From contig JACKBR010000042.1 in NCBI GenBank assembly GCA_020634495.1, forward strand, positions 1-39,797: 39,797 nucleotides of DNA, in the 5' to 3' direction. Both the position numbers and the translations under genes were made by a program. The notes below the pieces were generated by a model, which was given only the letters and a program-made list of their open reading frames with translations, had not been told where the DNA came from and did no database searches. This DNA comes from Ardenticatenaceae bacterium. GTDB taxonomy: Bacteria; Chloroflexota; Anaerolineae; Promineifilales; Promineifilaceae. This document shows positions 24,600-34,680 of the stretch, piece after piece (the stretch's first letter is position 1; every line of letters begins with the position of its first letter).

Positions 24600-25034
24600 A
24601 TGAAGATTTATTTGGATGTTTGCTGCTTAAATCGGCCGTTTGATGACCAGATCCAGCCTCGTATTCATTTGGAAAAGGAGGCCATTGTCTCGACTTTAGC
24701 GCAAGTTGCTGCTAAGGATTTAGAATGGTTGTCAAGCTCGGCGGTGATAGCTGAGATTAAACAGACCCCTGACCCTGTTCGGCGTTTTAGAATGCTGTCT
24801 TTGTTAGGCATGGCCACTGAATCAATAAATGTCACTAATGAATCAGAACGGCGTTCAAGAGAATTGGTTGGACTTGGTTTTAAACCATTTGACGCCTTGC
24901 ATTTAGCATTAGCAGAGCAGGGTGGCGCTAACATTTTTTTGACAGTTGATGATCAGCTAATTCGGTTGGCAAACCGTTTGGAAGGTAAAGTTAGGGTACC
25001 CGTAAGCAATCCACTTACCTGGATTCGGGAGTAA
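24600..25034 (+). CDS. PIN-domain protein (VapC-like putative RNase toxin)
   Basis: 144 residues. The four conserved PIN acids are visible: Asp6 in YLDVCCLNRPF, Glu52 in VIAEI, Asp98 in FDALHLALAE and Asp117 in FLTVDDQL; Asn11 matches the conserved polar residue. PIN proteins are Mg-dependent RNases, and in toxin-antitoxin pairs they cleave tRNA or rRNA. It begins 30 bp after mfd from its own extended -10 promoter. A 72-residue protein follows 5 bp downstream; no VapB-like antitoxin is upstream, so the order is reversed compared with vapBC. The module appears less GC-rich than mfd and lacks ACGGCCGT, consistent with recent acquisition. It could also be a solitary PIN RNase. Confidence 0.88.
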   Translation: MKIYLDVCCLNRPFDDQIQPRIHLEKEAIVSTLAQVAAKDLEWLSSSAVIAEIKQTPDPVRRFRMLSLLGMATESINVTNESERRSRELVGLGFKPFDALHLALAEQGGANIFLTVDDQLIRLANRLEGKVRVPVSNPLTWIRE

Positions 25035-25039
25035 TTCAG

Positions 25040-25258
25040 ATGATAGATACGCGTTCGATGACCCAAATGGAAATTTATGAAACTGGCTTGGAAATTTTGT
25101 CCCGCGAAATGGGTGCAGTGGGCATGATTCGTTTTTTGCAAATGTTTGAAAAGGGAAAAGGTGATTACACCAAAGAACGTCACCAATGGCTTGAGAACCT
25201 GACAATTGATGATGTGATCAATTTAGCGAAGGCCGAGCAAGAAGAAGACAAGGGATAG
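25040..25258 (+). CDS. 72-residue partner of the PIN protein, putative antitoxin
   Basis: Small acidic-tailed protein with two or three predicted helices and the compact motif GAVGMIRFLQMFEKG followed by DYTKERHQWL. It is not an AbrB, RHH, Phd or HTH antitoxin type that I recognise. The position 5 bp after the PIN gene implies cotranscription and stoichiometric need. I infer an antitoxin or substrate adaptor. The short motif gives a good handle for homologue searches. The first ATG at 25040 is taken; a second Met eight codons in is possible. Confidence 0.6.
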   Translation: MIDTRSMTQMEIYETGLEILSREMGAVGMIRFLQMFEKGKGDYTKERHQWLENLTIDDVINLAKAEQEEDKG

Positions 25259-25269
25259 CGTCACAGAAG

Positions 25270-25641
25270 ATGGATATTAAGTTTTTTGATGACCCGTTTG
25301 AGGGGCCGAAGCCTCGGGAAGAGGTAAAGATTAAGCAGTTGGGGTTGTATATGCACGAAGACGGCCGTCGCGTAGCCGTCGGGTTTGACATCACGCCATT
25401 TTTGGAACGGCCGTCTCTCCAGGTCACCTTTACGAATGAGCGGGGGGAAGAAGCTGGCTCGCTGCACGTCATTGAGACATTGCAAACCAACTTTAGCCTG
25501 ACGGTGCATTTGCGGGATAAAGAACCGACTGATAGTTATGAGATAACGGCCGTTGTCTACTACGCCACTCCCGAAACTGAGAGGGTTGATGTACACACCC
25601 TCACCCGCACCCTGGATCGCACCACGCCTGGTGAACAGTAA
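25270..25641 (+). CDS. Hypothetical protein, 123 residues
   Basis: Soluble, mixed alpha/beta-looking protein with no signal or membrane helix. It alternates beta-like stretches (VKIKQLGLYM, RRVAVGFDITPFL, SLQVTFTNERG, YEITAVVYYATPE), so a small beta-sandwich is likely. It contains three ACGGCCGT octamers, unlike the PIN module just upstream, so it belongs to the resident genome. It starts 11 bp after the 72-residue gene, so it may be read through from the PIN promoter. No family recognised. A bidirectional terminator follows. Confidence 0.68.
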   Translation: MDIKFFDDPFEGPKPREEVKIKQLGLYMHEDGRRVAVGFDITPFLERPSLQVTFTNERGEEAGSLHVIETLQTNFSLTVHLRDKEPTDSYEITAVVYYATPETERVDVHTLTRTLDRTTPGEQ

Positions 25642-25677
25642 CGCCAGCCGCCAACTGAATGAGCAATAATAAAACAC

Positions 25678-25713
25678 AAAAAGCCGCCGCTGTGCCCGCA
25701 GCGACGGCTTTTT
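25678..25713. terminator. Bidirectional Rho-independent terminator
   Basis: A stem beginning AAAAAGCCG and ending CGGCTTTTT, continued by CGCTG/CAGCG with one mismatch position, encloses a short loop. A-runs and T-runs flank it on both sides, so it can work on either strand. It ends the plus-strand genes from 24600 and may also act on transcripts from 25878. A second hairpin (TTGAGGAA.../...TTCCTCAA, 25715-25763) follows. Confidence 0.9.
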
Positions 25714-25781
25714 GTTGAGGAAAACAATGTTTAAGCAATCTCTGTAACGTTGTTATTCCTCAAAAGGTTCCCACGTTTCAA

Positions 25782-25886
25782 CAGGTGGCGCTAAGATGTT
25801 TTATTGGGCTGACGCACTACCCACCTGCCTAACCCCTACTTTTTACTTTTTACTTATTACTGAAAACTGACCACCGTTTACTGCTC
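25782..25886. repeat. Inverted repeat plus seven-unit heptanucleotide array
   Basis: CAGGTGG (25782-25788) and a matching CCACCTG (25821-25827) form a small inverted repeat like the one at 4272. It is followed by seven 7-nt ACTNNNN/ACCNNNN units starting at 25838, 25845, 25852, 25859, 25866, 25873 and 25880 with no slip. The TAA stop of the recombinase-like gene (25878-25880) is inside the array. Confidence 0.87.
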
Positions 25887-26837
25887 CCCCGCCTCTTCCT
25901 GCTCTGTCAACCGTTCCAATTTTGACTTCGTTTCCCGCCAGGTGATTTTAGACAGCCCCAGCTTTTGCCGGATGTCGTCTGGCTCTTCGTTGGCGCGCCA
26001 GTCACGCATGGTGGAAGCCCAGCGCAGATTTTCAAAGGAAAGAAGGCCACGGGTCAGGCCAGCCTCATCGCCAATGTCGCGCAAGATATATTCCAGATTG
26101 CGCGGCGTGCAGGTGAACAGCGTGTCTGGGGGTTCGTACTGCGCCAGATACTCATCCAGCACCTCTAACCATTCCGGTTCCAGCGGCAGTTTGCGCTCTT
26201 TGTAGCGCAGGCGCGGGTTGGCGTAGCGAATAAACAGCATGGGTTGGTCTGGATCGCTGCGGTCAATGTGGTTGGGGACGATGGTCATGGCTTCCCCTTT
26301 TTTGATGCCGGTTTGCAGCAGCAGCGTTAGCAGCAGGTGGGGGCGGGCATCTGGTTTTTGCCCCTGGCCACCCAGGCGAATTTTCTCGGTCACGGTCAGC
26401 GCCTTGCTCAAATCATCCTCGCCAGGAATGACGGGCAGGGGGCTTTTGACGCTGCGCTGGATAACGGCCGTAGACGGGTCATTGGCCAAAACGCCCGCTT
26501 GATGCAGCCAGCCAAAAAATACCTTGAGGGTGGTGACGCGCCGGGCATATGATTTTGGACTGCAAGGCACGCCGCGCTCTTCCAGCAGCCATTTCAAAAA
26601 GTCATTCAGGTTGTTGGTGCCAATTTCGCCAACAGGCTGGCCAATGCCCAAATATTTTCCCAGCAGGCGCACATCGCTGGCGAATGCCTTCATGGTGTTA
26701 ATAGCAAAGCCTTCATCCCGCATGTGGGTTTCAAACAGGCCCAGGGCGGCCTGAATAGAGGCATTTGCCGAGAGGGGCGGGGCTTCCTGGGTTGGGGGTA
26801 GTTTATCAGGTGAAATTAAAGGTTTTTGATCGCTCAC
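25878..26837 (-). CDS. Tyrosine-recombinase-fold protein, probably catalytically inactive
   Basis: 319 residues from GTG 26837, which has AGGAG 9 nt upstream (a TTG at 26843 is only 3 nt from that site). Residues about 30-125 form a SAM-like core-binding domain (FETHMRDEGFAINTMKAFASDV) and the rest resembles a XerC/D catalytic domain. The usual TGLRxSE becomes TGIKKGE, so the first catalytic Arg is Lys. RYKERKLPL keeps the beta-hairpin Lys. The HxLRH box reads SFENLRWA, losing both His and keeping one Arg. LGHxxIxTTxxY reads LGLSKITWRET, losing His and the nucleophilic Tyr. It is most likely a DNA-binding relic with a new role rather than a decaying gene, as the frame is intact. Its last residues come from a heptad repeat. 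Confidence 0.78.
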   Translation of the reverse strand: MSDQKPLISPDKLPPTQEAPPLSANASIQAALGLFETHMRDEGFAINTMKAFASDVRLLGKYLGIGQPVGEIGTNNLNDFLKWLLEERGVPCSPKSYARRVTTLKVFFGWLHQAGVLANDPSTAVIQRSVKSPLPVIPGEDDLSKALTVTEKIRLGGQGQKPDARPHLLLTLLLQTGIKKGEAMTIVPNHIDRSDPDQPMLFIRYANPRLRYKERKLPLEPEWLEVLDEYLAQYEPPDTLFTCTPRNLEYILRDIGDEAGLTRGLLSFENLRWASTMRDWRANEEPDDIRQKLGLSKITWRETKSKLERLTEQEEAGEQ

Positions 26838-27014
26838 GCTCAATCGCTCCTTTCTGCGAACTTTTCGTATAGACGGTAAGATTAGAACATTTGAACGAGT
26901 TTGTCAAGGAGTGCAATTTACAATTTGCAAATCGAGCCTTCACATTTTCTAAACATTCATTTTCTATACTTTCCTGGTTCTAATTTTATGTTATTGGCAA
27001 AGGGAGTTTAGCAG

Positions 27015-28595
27015 ATGTGGAAGAGTAGAAAGGTTTGGCTTGGGAGCATTTTGATTCTCATCTTGGCGGGCGGTGGTTACTATTTTTATGCGCAAAACGC
27101 GGCGGCTGTGGCTGCTGAGGCGAGTGATGAGGCCACGGTGCAAACGGCCGTTGCCCGCGTAGGTGATATCGTGGTCTCTGCAACCGGGGCAGGGAGCGTG
27201 ATAGCAGCTGAAGAGCTGTCTTTGGGCTTCACAGCCAGCGGCACACTGACGGAACTGTTGGTTGCTGTTGGCGACGAGGTGTCGGCCGGTGATGTGTTGG
27301 CCCGTATCGATGACACGGATGCCCAGCAGTCGCTGGTAAACGCCCAGCTGCAATACCAGCAAGCCGCCATGCAAACAGACGCCTCGGTGACGGCCACCGG
27401 CGTAAGCTACGATGAGATTAGCGTGGCCCAGGCCCAAATTAGCCTGACAGAGGCCCAAGCGGCGCTGGATGAGCTGCTCAATTGGGAAGCTGACCCGGAC
27501 GAAATTGCTTTAGCCGAGGCCAGCTTGACTGCGGCTGAGGCCAGCTACAACGCCGCGCTCGGTCAGGCTTCGGCCAGCAGCGCCAGCATTGCCGTAAGCG
27601 GCATCAGCGTTGATCAGGCGGAGCGAGATTTGGCTGATGCCCAGGCCGCCTATGACACGGCTTACGATCCGGGGCGGGATTGGGAGCTAGGCGATCCGCG
27701 GCGGGCAGACGCTTTGGAGAATGAGCGGGAGCGGGCGTCCGATTCCTTGCTGCGCGCTCAGGAATCGCTGCAAATTGCCCAACTGAACTACAACTCGACG
27801 GTGGCCAGCAGCAGCAGTAGCAGTTCGGCCAGCGCCCAAACCAATTTATTGAGCGCCCAACAGGCGTTGGCTGATGCGCTTGGGGGGCCAACGGATGATG
27901 AGATTGAGGCGGCGGAAACGGCCGTTCGCCAGGCAGAACTCTCTTTGCAGCAAGCTATGCTAAACCAGGAGGCCAACGAGATCAGTTTGGCCCAGGCAGC
28001 GCTCAACGTGCAAACGGCCGAAGAAGCGGTGACCGCCACCAGTCTGGTAGCTCCCATTGATGGCACTGTGTTGTCTATCAGCGGGTCTGTGGGGGAAAGC
28101 GTTAGCAGTGGCGTTATCATCCTGGCCGATCTGGCCCAGCCTGTTTTGGAGCTGTATTTGGATGAATCTGATTTGAATATGGTGGGAGTGGGGTACGAGG
28201 TGGAGGTTGTTTTTGACGCGCTGCCCGATGACACCTTTGCGGGAACGGTCGTGCAGATCGATCCGCAGCTGGTGACTGAATCGGGAGTTACGGCCGTTCG
28301 CACCCTGGTGGTGCTAGATACAACATCTTTTGCCAAGCCCCAAACCTTGCCATTGGGCCTTAATGCCACCGTGGAAGTGATCGGCGGGCGGGCGGAAAAT
28401 GCCGTGCTGGTTCCGGTGGAAGCCCTGCGCGAGCTTTCTGCTGGGGAATACGGCGTCTTTGTCATGGAAGACGGCGAGCCAAAGCTGCGCTTTGTGGAAG
28501 TGGGCATCATGGACTTTACCTACGCTGAAATCCTGTCTGGTGTTGAAGCTGGTGAAGAAGTGACCACCGGCATCATTCAGACGCAGAGCGAATAA
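27015..28595 (+). CDS. HlyD/MacA-type membrane-fusion (adaptor) protein
   Basis: 526 residues with a strong GGGAG ribosome site 8 nt before the ATG. One N-terminal membrane helix (about residues 8-26) is followed by a biotinyl-lipoyl-like half (GTLTELLVAVGDEVSAGDVLARID). A long Ala/Glu/Gln-rich coiled-coil hairpin (about 110-330) comes next, then the second lipoyl half (APIDGTVLSISGSVGESVSSG) and beta-barrel domains. MacA-like adaptors couple an ABC transporter to export of peptides, lipids or antibiotics. It is first in an operon with an ATPase and a MacB-like permease. The coiled coil is longer and more irregular than in E. coli MacA. No TolC-like protein is in the window. Confidence 0.92.
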   Translation: MWKSRKVWLGSILILILAGGGYYFYAQNAAAVAAEASDEATVQTAVARVGDIVVSATGAGSVIAAEELSLGFTASGTLTELLVAVGDEVSAGDVLARIDDTDAQQSLVNAQLQYQQAAMQTDASVTATGVSYDEISVAQAQISLTEAQAALDELLNWEADPDEIALAEASLTAAEASYNAALGQASASSASIAVSGISVDQAERDLADAQAAYDTAYDPGRDWELGDPRRADALENERERASDSLLRAQESLQIAQLNYNSTVASSSSSSSASAQTNLLSAQQALADALGGPTDDEIEAAETAVRQAELSLQQAMLNQEANEISLAQAALNVQTAEEAVTATSLVAPIDGTVLSISGSVGESVSSGVIILADLAQPVLELYLDESDLNMVGVGYEVEVVFDALPDDTFAGTVVQIDPQLVTESGVTAVRTLVVLDTTSFAKPQTLPLGLNATVEVIGGRAENAVLVPVEALRELSAGEYGVFVMEDGEPKLRFVEVGIMDFTYAEILSGVEAGEEVTTGIIQTQSE

Positions 28596-28610
28596 GCCAG
28601 GTGGCGCATC

Positions 28611-29317
28611 ATGAAACCAATAATTCAAACAAAAAACCTGGAAAAAGTATACGGCATGGGCGACATTCAAGTGAAAGCCTTGGGCGGCGTTGATGTACGC
28701 ATTGACGAAGGGGAGTTTGTGGCCGTCATGGGGCCGTCTGGCTCTGGCAAAAGCACGCTGATGAACATTTTGGGCTGCCTGGACAGGCCCAGCAGCGGCC
28801 AATATTTTTTGGCTGGCGAAGATGTGAGCCAGTTAGAAAAGGTGCAGTTGGCCAGCATTCGCAACCAGCGCATTGGCTTTGTTTTTCAATCGTTTAATTT
28901 GCTGCCGCGTACCTCGGCGCTGCGCAATGTGATGCTGCCGCTGGTTTACAAGCGGGTTAACCAACTGTCGCCCGCCGAGCGAGAAGACAAGGCGATGGCT
29001 GCTTTGGAAGCCGTTGGGCTGGCGGACAGGGCATTTCATGAACCCAATGAATTGTCTGGCGGGCAAAGGCAGCGTGTGGCCATTGCCCGCGCTTTGGTGA
29101 ACGATCCGGTTTTGGTGATGGCCGATGAGCCAACGGGCAATTTGGACACCAAGACAGGCCAGGAAATTATGGCGCTGCTGCATGAGCTGCACGGGCGCGG
29201 GCGAACAATTTTAATGGTGACGCACGAGGCAGATATTGCAGACCAAACGGAGCGGGCGATTGTGTTGGTCGATGGGTTGGTGGCGTCAGACGGCCGTTCC
29301 AACCCAGGAGGTGCAGC

Positions 29318-29321
<4 letters not shown>
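28611..29321 (+). CDS. MacB/LolD-type ABC transporter ATPase
   Basis: 236 residues. Walker A GPSGSGKST (41-49), Q-loop VFQSFNLLPRTSA, signature LSGGQRQRVAIARAL (about 147-162), Walker B VLVMADEPTGNLD and the switch His in VTHEAD are all intact. The NLL-PR-T Q-loop and GNLDTKTG are typical of the MacB/LolD/FtsE subfamily that powers mechanotransmission rather than import. It starts 15 bp after the adaptor gene, and its TGA overlaps the permease ATG (ATGA), so translation is coupled. Confidence 0.95.
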
Positions 29322-30634
<1,313 letters not shown>

Positions 30635-30705
30635 GGCTGTTGCGCAGGGCGTTAGACGCGATTGCCAATCTGCGGGTTACCAAAAATAAAACGACAAGGA
30701 TTTTG

Positions 30706-31659
30706 ATGATGAAAAAATGGATGGCTTTACTACTAATTTTTGTAATTTGGGGCGGGGTGGCTTGTGCGGGAGAAACGGCCGTAAACGATACGCCCACCAC
30801 TTCCACCGCCACTACCGAACAGGCGGCCCGGCTGAATGACGAATACAGCGATGCGCTGCCCATCATGACCCAGCTCGCCGCTGGCACCCTCCAGCTTGAG
30901 GAGACCGATCTGGCGGTGGATGAGACGTTGGCCGCCGAGATTTTGCCTTTGTGGCAGGCGGCCCAAAATTTAAGCAGCAGTGAAACGGCCGCTTCTGTAG
31001 AAATCGAGGCCGTACTCAACCAGATTCAGGACACGATGTCACCAGAACAGGTGGCCGCCATTGCAGAGATGGCTCTAACGGCCGATTCGTTAACGGAACT
31101 GCTAGAAAGCGGCGCTGTGGCCTTTGGACGTGGGCCAGGGCAAGGGCAGGCGGGCGGTGCTGGCGGCGATGCGGCCTTTAGCCCGCCTGCTGGCTTTGTG
31201 CCTGGGGCTGGTGGCGGCCCCGGTGGTGGCCCTGGCGGTGGTTTTGGTGGCGGCTTTGGCGGCGACTTGGGTGGTCCAGGTGGGGCTGAGATCAGCGAAG
31301 ATGACATTGCCACGCGCCAGGCGGAATTTGCCTCTGGGGAAGGGTTTGCCGATATTCAAGATCAAGCAATGGTTGGCGCGGTTATCCGGCTGCTGCAAAC
31401 AAAAACTGGGGAAACCCCGGAACGGCCGCAAAATGAGGTGTTTGATGCGGTGTGGACGGCCGTTTCTGAGACGCTGGGTCTATCTGTTGAAGATTTACAG
31501 GCTCAAATGGCCGACGGCCAGACTTTGCTGGCGGTGATTGAAGCGAATGGTGGGGAGGTGACGGCCGTACGTGAAGCAATGATTGATGCTTTGAATGCGC
31601 TGCCCAACGCTGCTGACCTGGATGTTGAGCAAATTGCCGATGGCTGGCTTAGCGAATAA
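30706..31659 (+). CDS. Lipoprotein with Gly-rich segment, linked to the MacAB-like operon
   Basis: About 317 residues from ATG 30706, 5 nt after AAGGA; the next codon is also ATG. The signal ends GGVAC (Cys20). An acidic helical region follows, containing TLQLEETDLAVDETLAAEILPLW, then a Gly-rich stretch (about residues 160-196, many GGGPGGGF-like units). A C-terminal pair of similar helical motifs includes LSVEDLQAQMADGQTLLAVIEANGGE and EQIADGWLSE. The C-terminal motif resembles a repeat seen in Chloroflexota secreted proteins, but I recognise no named family. The segment of helices before the Gly-rich part mentions 'LNQIQDTMSPEQVAAIAEM', a pattern seen in Ca- or metal-responsive helical proteins. 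Function unknown; the operon position suggests a client or accessory of the exporter. Confidence 0.7.
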   Translation: MMKKWMALLLIFVIWGGVACAGETAVNDTPTTSTATTEQAARLNDEYSDALPIMTQLAAGTLQLEETDLAVDETLAAEILPLWQAAQNLSSSETAASVEIEAVLNQIQDTMSPEQVAAIAEMALTADSLTELLESGAVAFGRGPGQGQAGGAGGDAAFSPPAGFVPGAGGGPGGGPGGGFGGGFGGDLGGPGGAEISEDDIATRQAEFASGEGFADIQDQAMVGAVIRLLQTKTGETPERPQNEVFDAVWTAVSETLGLSVEDLQAQMADGQTLLAVIEANGGEVTAVREAMIDALNALPNAADLDVEQIADGWLSE

Positions 31660-31811
31660 CTGCCCCCATCGTTGCTTAACTGTTTCTGAGAGGGCTATGC
31701 AGAAAAGATCTATCTGAAGGGGGAACCCGTAAAATTGTTTGTTGGCAAAGCGGCACTGCCACCCCGAATTATTTTAATGTGCCGGCAAGATTTGAAAGAT
31801 GGAGGTAGTTT

Positions 31812-32615
31812 GTGAGGAAGAATATTTTAACGGTGTTGCTTTTGTTTACGCTGCTGTTATCCGCCACGGCTTGTGGCCTTTTGCAGGAACCGGCAGCGCC
31901 CAGCGCCACAATCGAAGCTGTGCCGCTGGACATTGAAGAGGCAGATGAACCTGCTGTGGTTGAGGAGCCAACGGAAGCGGCGGAGGAGCCGCCTGTTGAA
32001 CTGGATGAAAGTGAAGAAACAGCAGCCGAAACGGACGCATCTACGGAAGAAACGGCCGTTGAGACCGATGCGGCTGCGGGCGTGACCATTTTTGAAATTA
32101 GCCAGAGCGAATCTGAGGTTCGCTTTGAGTTGGATGAAGATTTACGCGGCAGCCGCCTGACGGTTGTGGGCACCACAAACCAGGTAGCGGGCCAGATTGG
32201 CCTTGATTTTAGCGACCTGTCTACTGCGCAGGTTGGCGAAATTCAAATTAACGCCCGCACCCTGGCGACGGACAACAATTTCCGCAACCGGGCCATCCAA
32301 AACGAGATTTTGGATACAGGCGCGTATGAATTTATTAGCTTTGTGCCAACGGCCGTAAATGGCCTGCCTGCTTCTGCTGCGGTGGGGGAAGAAATCAGCT
32401 TCACCATTGATGGCAATTTGACAATTCGGGACATTACCGAGCCGGTGACCTTTAGCGTGGTGGCAACGGCCGTTTCCGACAGCCAAATCTCCGGCACCGC
32501 CACGGCCACCGTCTTACGCGAGACCTACGGCCTCACCATACCTGAGGTGCCCAACGTGGCCAACGTGGAAAACGAAGTAGATTTGATCATTACCTTTGTG
32601 GCCAACGCTTCCTAA
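31812..32615 (+). CDS. YceI-family lipoprotein
   Basis: 267 residues starting at GTG 31812 with GGAGG 6 nt upstream. The signal ends ATAC (Cys21), followed by an acidic Glu/Ala/Thr linker (about residues 30-90). The YceI lipocalin-like barrel occupies the C-terminal 180 residues: SESEVRFELDEDL, QVAGQIGLDFSDL, RTLATDNNFRNRAIQNEIL, YEFISF, and the family's GNLTIRDITEPVTF. YceI proteins bind isoprenoid lipids or quinones in the periplasm. Here the protein is lipid-anchored outside the membrane. It follows the export operon at 150 bp and may have its own promoter. An inverted repeat follows the stop. Confidence 0.92.
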   Translation: MRKNILTVLLLFTLLLSATACGLLQEPAAPSATIEAVPLDIEEADEPAVVEEPTEAAEEPPVELDESEETAAETDASTEETAVETDAAAGVTIFEISQSESEVRFELDEDLRGSRLTVVGTTNQVAGQIGLDFSDLSTAQVGEIQINARTLATDNNFRNRAIQNEILDTGAYEFISFVPTAVNGLPASAAVGEEISFTIDGNLTIRDITEPVTFSVVATAVSDSQISGTATATVLRETYGLTIPEVPNVANVENEVDLIITFVANAS

Positions 32616-32622
32616 AAAACTG

Positions 32623-32687
32623 GAGGAGTAAGCATACTCACATGCGAACGGTGTTGGCCGAGACGCATCTGAGGATGCTTACTCCTC
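32623..32687. repeat. Inverted repeat after the YceI gene
   Basis: Thirteen-nt arms (GAGGAGTAAGCAT at 32623-32635 and its complement at 32675-32687) are separated by 39 nt. It begins 8 bp after the stop and lacks a T-run. It resembles the post-stop palindromes at 20187 and 20883 in placement, though it has a long spacer. Confidence 0.8.
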
Positions 32688-32747
32688 ATTTGGAATAGAT
32701 AAAAAGTTGGCACAGATTTTTTCAGATCAGGGCAAAAAACCGATAAT

Positions 32748-33107
32748 CTATGGCTCTGGCGGGAACCACACATTGATTATCTTGCCTTCTCGAACCTCGT
32801 AAATGGCCAAAAACTCTGGCGTGCCTTTTTCTTCTGGCAAACCTTGTATTCGCTCAAGATCGACAACAATGGGGCCATTAACGATCCGCTTAATAATCTC
32901 CACGCCAAAACCTGGCGGCGCATCCGCCATCCACGCGTATGTTTTTTTTAGCGCAACGATGCCTTTGTCTTTGGCAGTGGGTTTGTCGCCAGAAAGATCA
33001 TAGATTGTAATTTCGTCGCTGTAGAAACTGGCAAATTTCTCCACATCGTGGTCGTTGTAGGCTTCAACCTGTCCCTGAACAACTGCTTCTGCATCAAGAT
33101 TCTTCAT
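32748..33107 (-). CDS. SnoaL/NTF2-like small protein
   Basis: 119 residues with the cone-shaped SnoaL/NTF2 fold pattern. An N-terminal helix (AEAVVQGQVEAYNDHDVEKFASFYSDE) precedes strands including EITIYDLSG, VEIIKRIVNGPIVVDLERI, FLAIYEVREGKIINVWFPP. Family members are small hydrolases, isomerases or binding proteins, and no catalytic His/Asp pair can be assigned confidently. It follows the disrupted radical SAM gene by 1 bp, so both were probably cotranscribed, with this gene downstream. Confidence 0.85.
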   Translation of the reverse strand: MKNLDAEAVVQGQVEAYNDHDVEKFASFYSDEITIYDLSGDKPTAKDKGIVALKKTYAWMADAPPGFGVEIIKRIVNGPIVVDLERIQGLPEEKGTPEFLAIYEVREGKIINVWFPPEP

Positions 33108-33108
33108 G

Positions 33109-34680
33109 TCAGTCTCCCGATTGCTTGGAATAATCCAGCCCTAACAGCTCTGCGCCTTCGGAGATGGTGCCTTTGTGCGTGGTTTGGTTGAAGGTGACCA
33201 TGCGCCGGGTCATCCAGGCGATGAGCGGCTTGAGTGGAGAATTGATGAGCCGTTTTTTGAGCGCCCCTTCCCAGTAATTTTTGAAATATTGGTTGCGCCA
33301 GCGCCAGCGCAGCAGCTTGTAGTACGGTTTAAGCAGCCAATGCCCCTGCGACCGCCCCACAAATAAAATGTCGTTGATGTCGCACATCACCTGCGCTTCG
33401 TCGTCCTTATCCAGGGTATTGCCCAGTTCAGGTCCATTCCACCAGCTTCCTGGTTGGCGGGCGGCACGAGGCTCATCTCCAGCGCCTTGGGCCAGAGCGG
33501 CGTGCCGGGGTACGGCATGTAAACGCAAACGGAGCAGCGCATTTTTCGCTCATGCGACAGGATTTCGATGGTGTCGAAGGTTCTTTGGTTTCATGAGGCT
33601 GCTCTTCCGGCATCCCATGATGAACAGTTGGCCTCGATGTGCGGTGCGCTTTTACCAGATTGCCAATGCCCCACAGGATTTGCTCGGCGTCCTGGTCTTT
33701 GGTCATGCGGTCCAGCACCTCTTGCGAAGCAGACTCCACGCCGATGTTGACCCATTGGCAGCCGGTGTCGTTCATCCACTGCACAAACTCCGGCTTGAGC
33801 AGCTGACCGCACCTCGGCGCTTCCCAGGGCATCCGATTTTTTCCACCAGCCGCTGCATCGCGATCCGGCCGAATAAATAGTCATCCGCATAATCAATGCA
33901 TCCACCTGATAATTGTCCCTTCGCCATTGAATCTGATTGGATGATGAACTCATCGGAATGCTGCCGCCAGGTGCGCTTCATGACCACTTCGTTGTAGCAA
34001 AACCCGCAGCGGAAGGGGCAGCCGCGCGAAATGTAGACGGGGATGGCCCGCGTGTACGGCCCGCTGGGAATGAGGTAGGCCGCCACGTCCGCCAGCAAAT
34101 CCCAGCGCGGGTAAAATTTATCGAGGTCCTGGATGAACGGCCGTTCCCGCCAAAACATCGGAAAACCATCATCATCTCGCTTGTAAGCCAGCGCGCACGG
34201 TAGACCAATCGCGTGGCGGCACGCGCCCGCCAGCAGTAGGGCAAACTCCTGTGCCGTCTCTTCCCCCTCGTTGACGATCACAAAATCGACGTACTCCTCT
34301 TTGAGCACGTCCATTGGCATGATGGTGGCGTGGACGCCTCCCCACACCACGGGGATGCCCAGTTCGTGCACCGTTTGGACGCCTCGATGGTGGGTTTGAG
34401 CTGTGGCCCGGTAATGGTGCTGAATCCGACGAATAACGGCCGTTCCTCAGCCACCTGCGCCACAAATTCTTCTAAAAATTCTCGGTCTCATGAAACAGAC
34501 GGCAGGTAAAACCCACCTTCTCCAGCGCATCCGCCACGTACATGATGCCAAACGGAGGGTACATGTCCGGTGGTTGCGGAAGTTGATGAGAAAAATGGTG
34601 TTGCTGGCGTCAGAAGGCTGTTGCGGCAGGGAATCAGGAGAAATTTGAACTTCACTTAAATTCAAGAGCGGTTGGGTCAT
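33109..34680 (-). pseudogene. B12-binding radical SAM protein gene broken by several single-base deletions
   Basis: Pieces of one protein occur in successive frames. The N-terminal piece begins MTQPLLNLSEVQ, then PPDMYPPFGIMYVADALEKV. A B12-binding region follows: VHELGIPVVWGGVHATIMP and IVNEGEETAQEF. The radical SAM cluster site is SRGCPFRCGFCYN (CxxxCxxC). Further pieces are IGVESASQEVLDRM, MPEEQPHETK and PYPGTPLWPKALEM, ending in DINDILFVGRSQGH and the stop at 33109. Joining them needs about nine one-base insertions, near 34574, 34475, 34375, 33830, 33650, 33630, 33620, 33590 and 33430. Several lie in homopolymers (a T-run near 34475, a G-run near 34375). The intact protein would be about 520 residues. 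Either a recent pseudogene or uncorrected sequence. Confidence 0.8.

Noticed and set aside
25878..26837. An active integrase of an integrated element, with att sites
   Set aside because: Catalytic residues are missing, no tRNA is nearby, and no direct repeats bound an element.
33109..34680. Several small independent genes in place of one radical SAM gene
   Set aside because: The pieces read in order as one known architecture (B12-binding then radical SAM) once single bases are restored.
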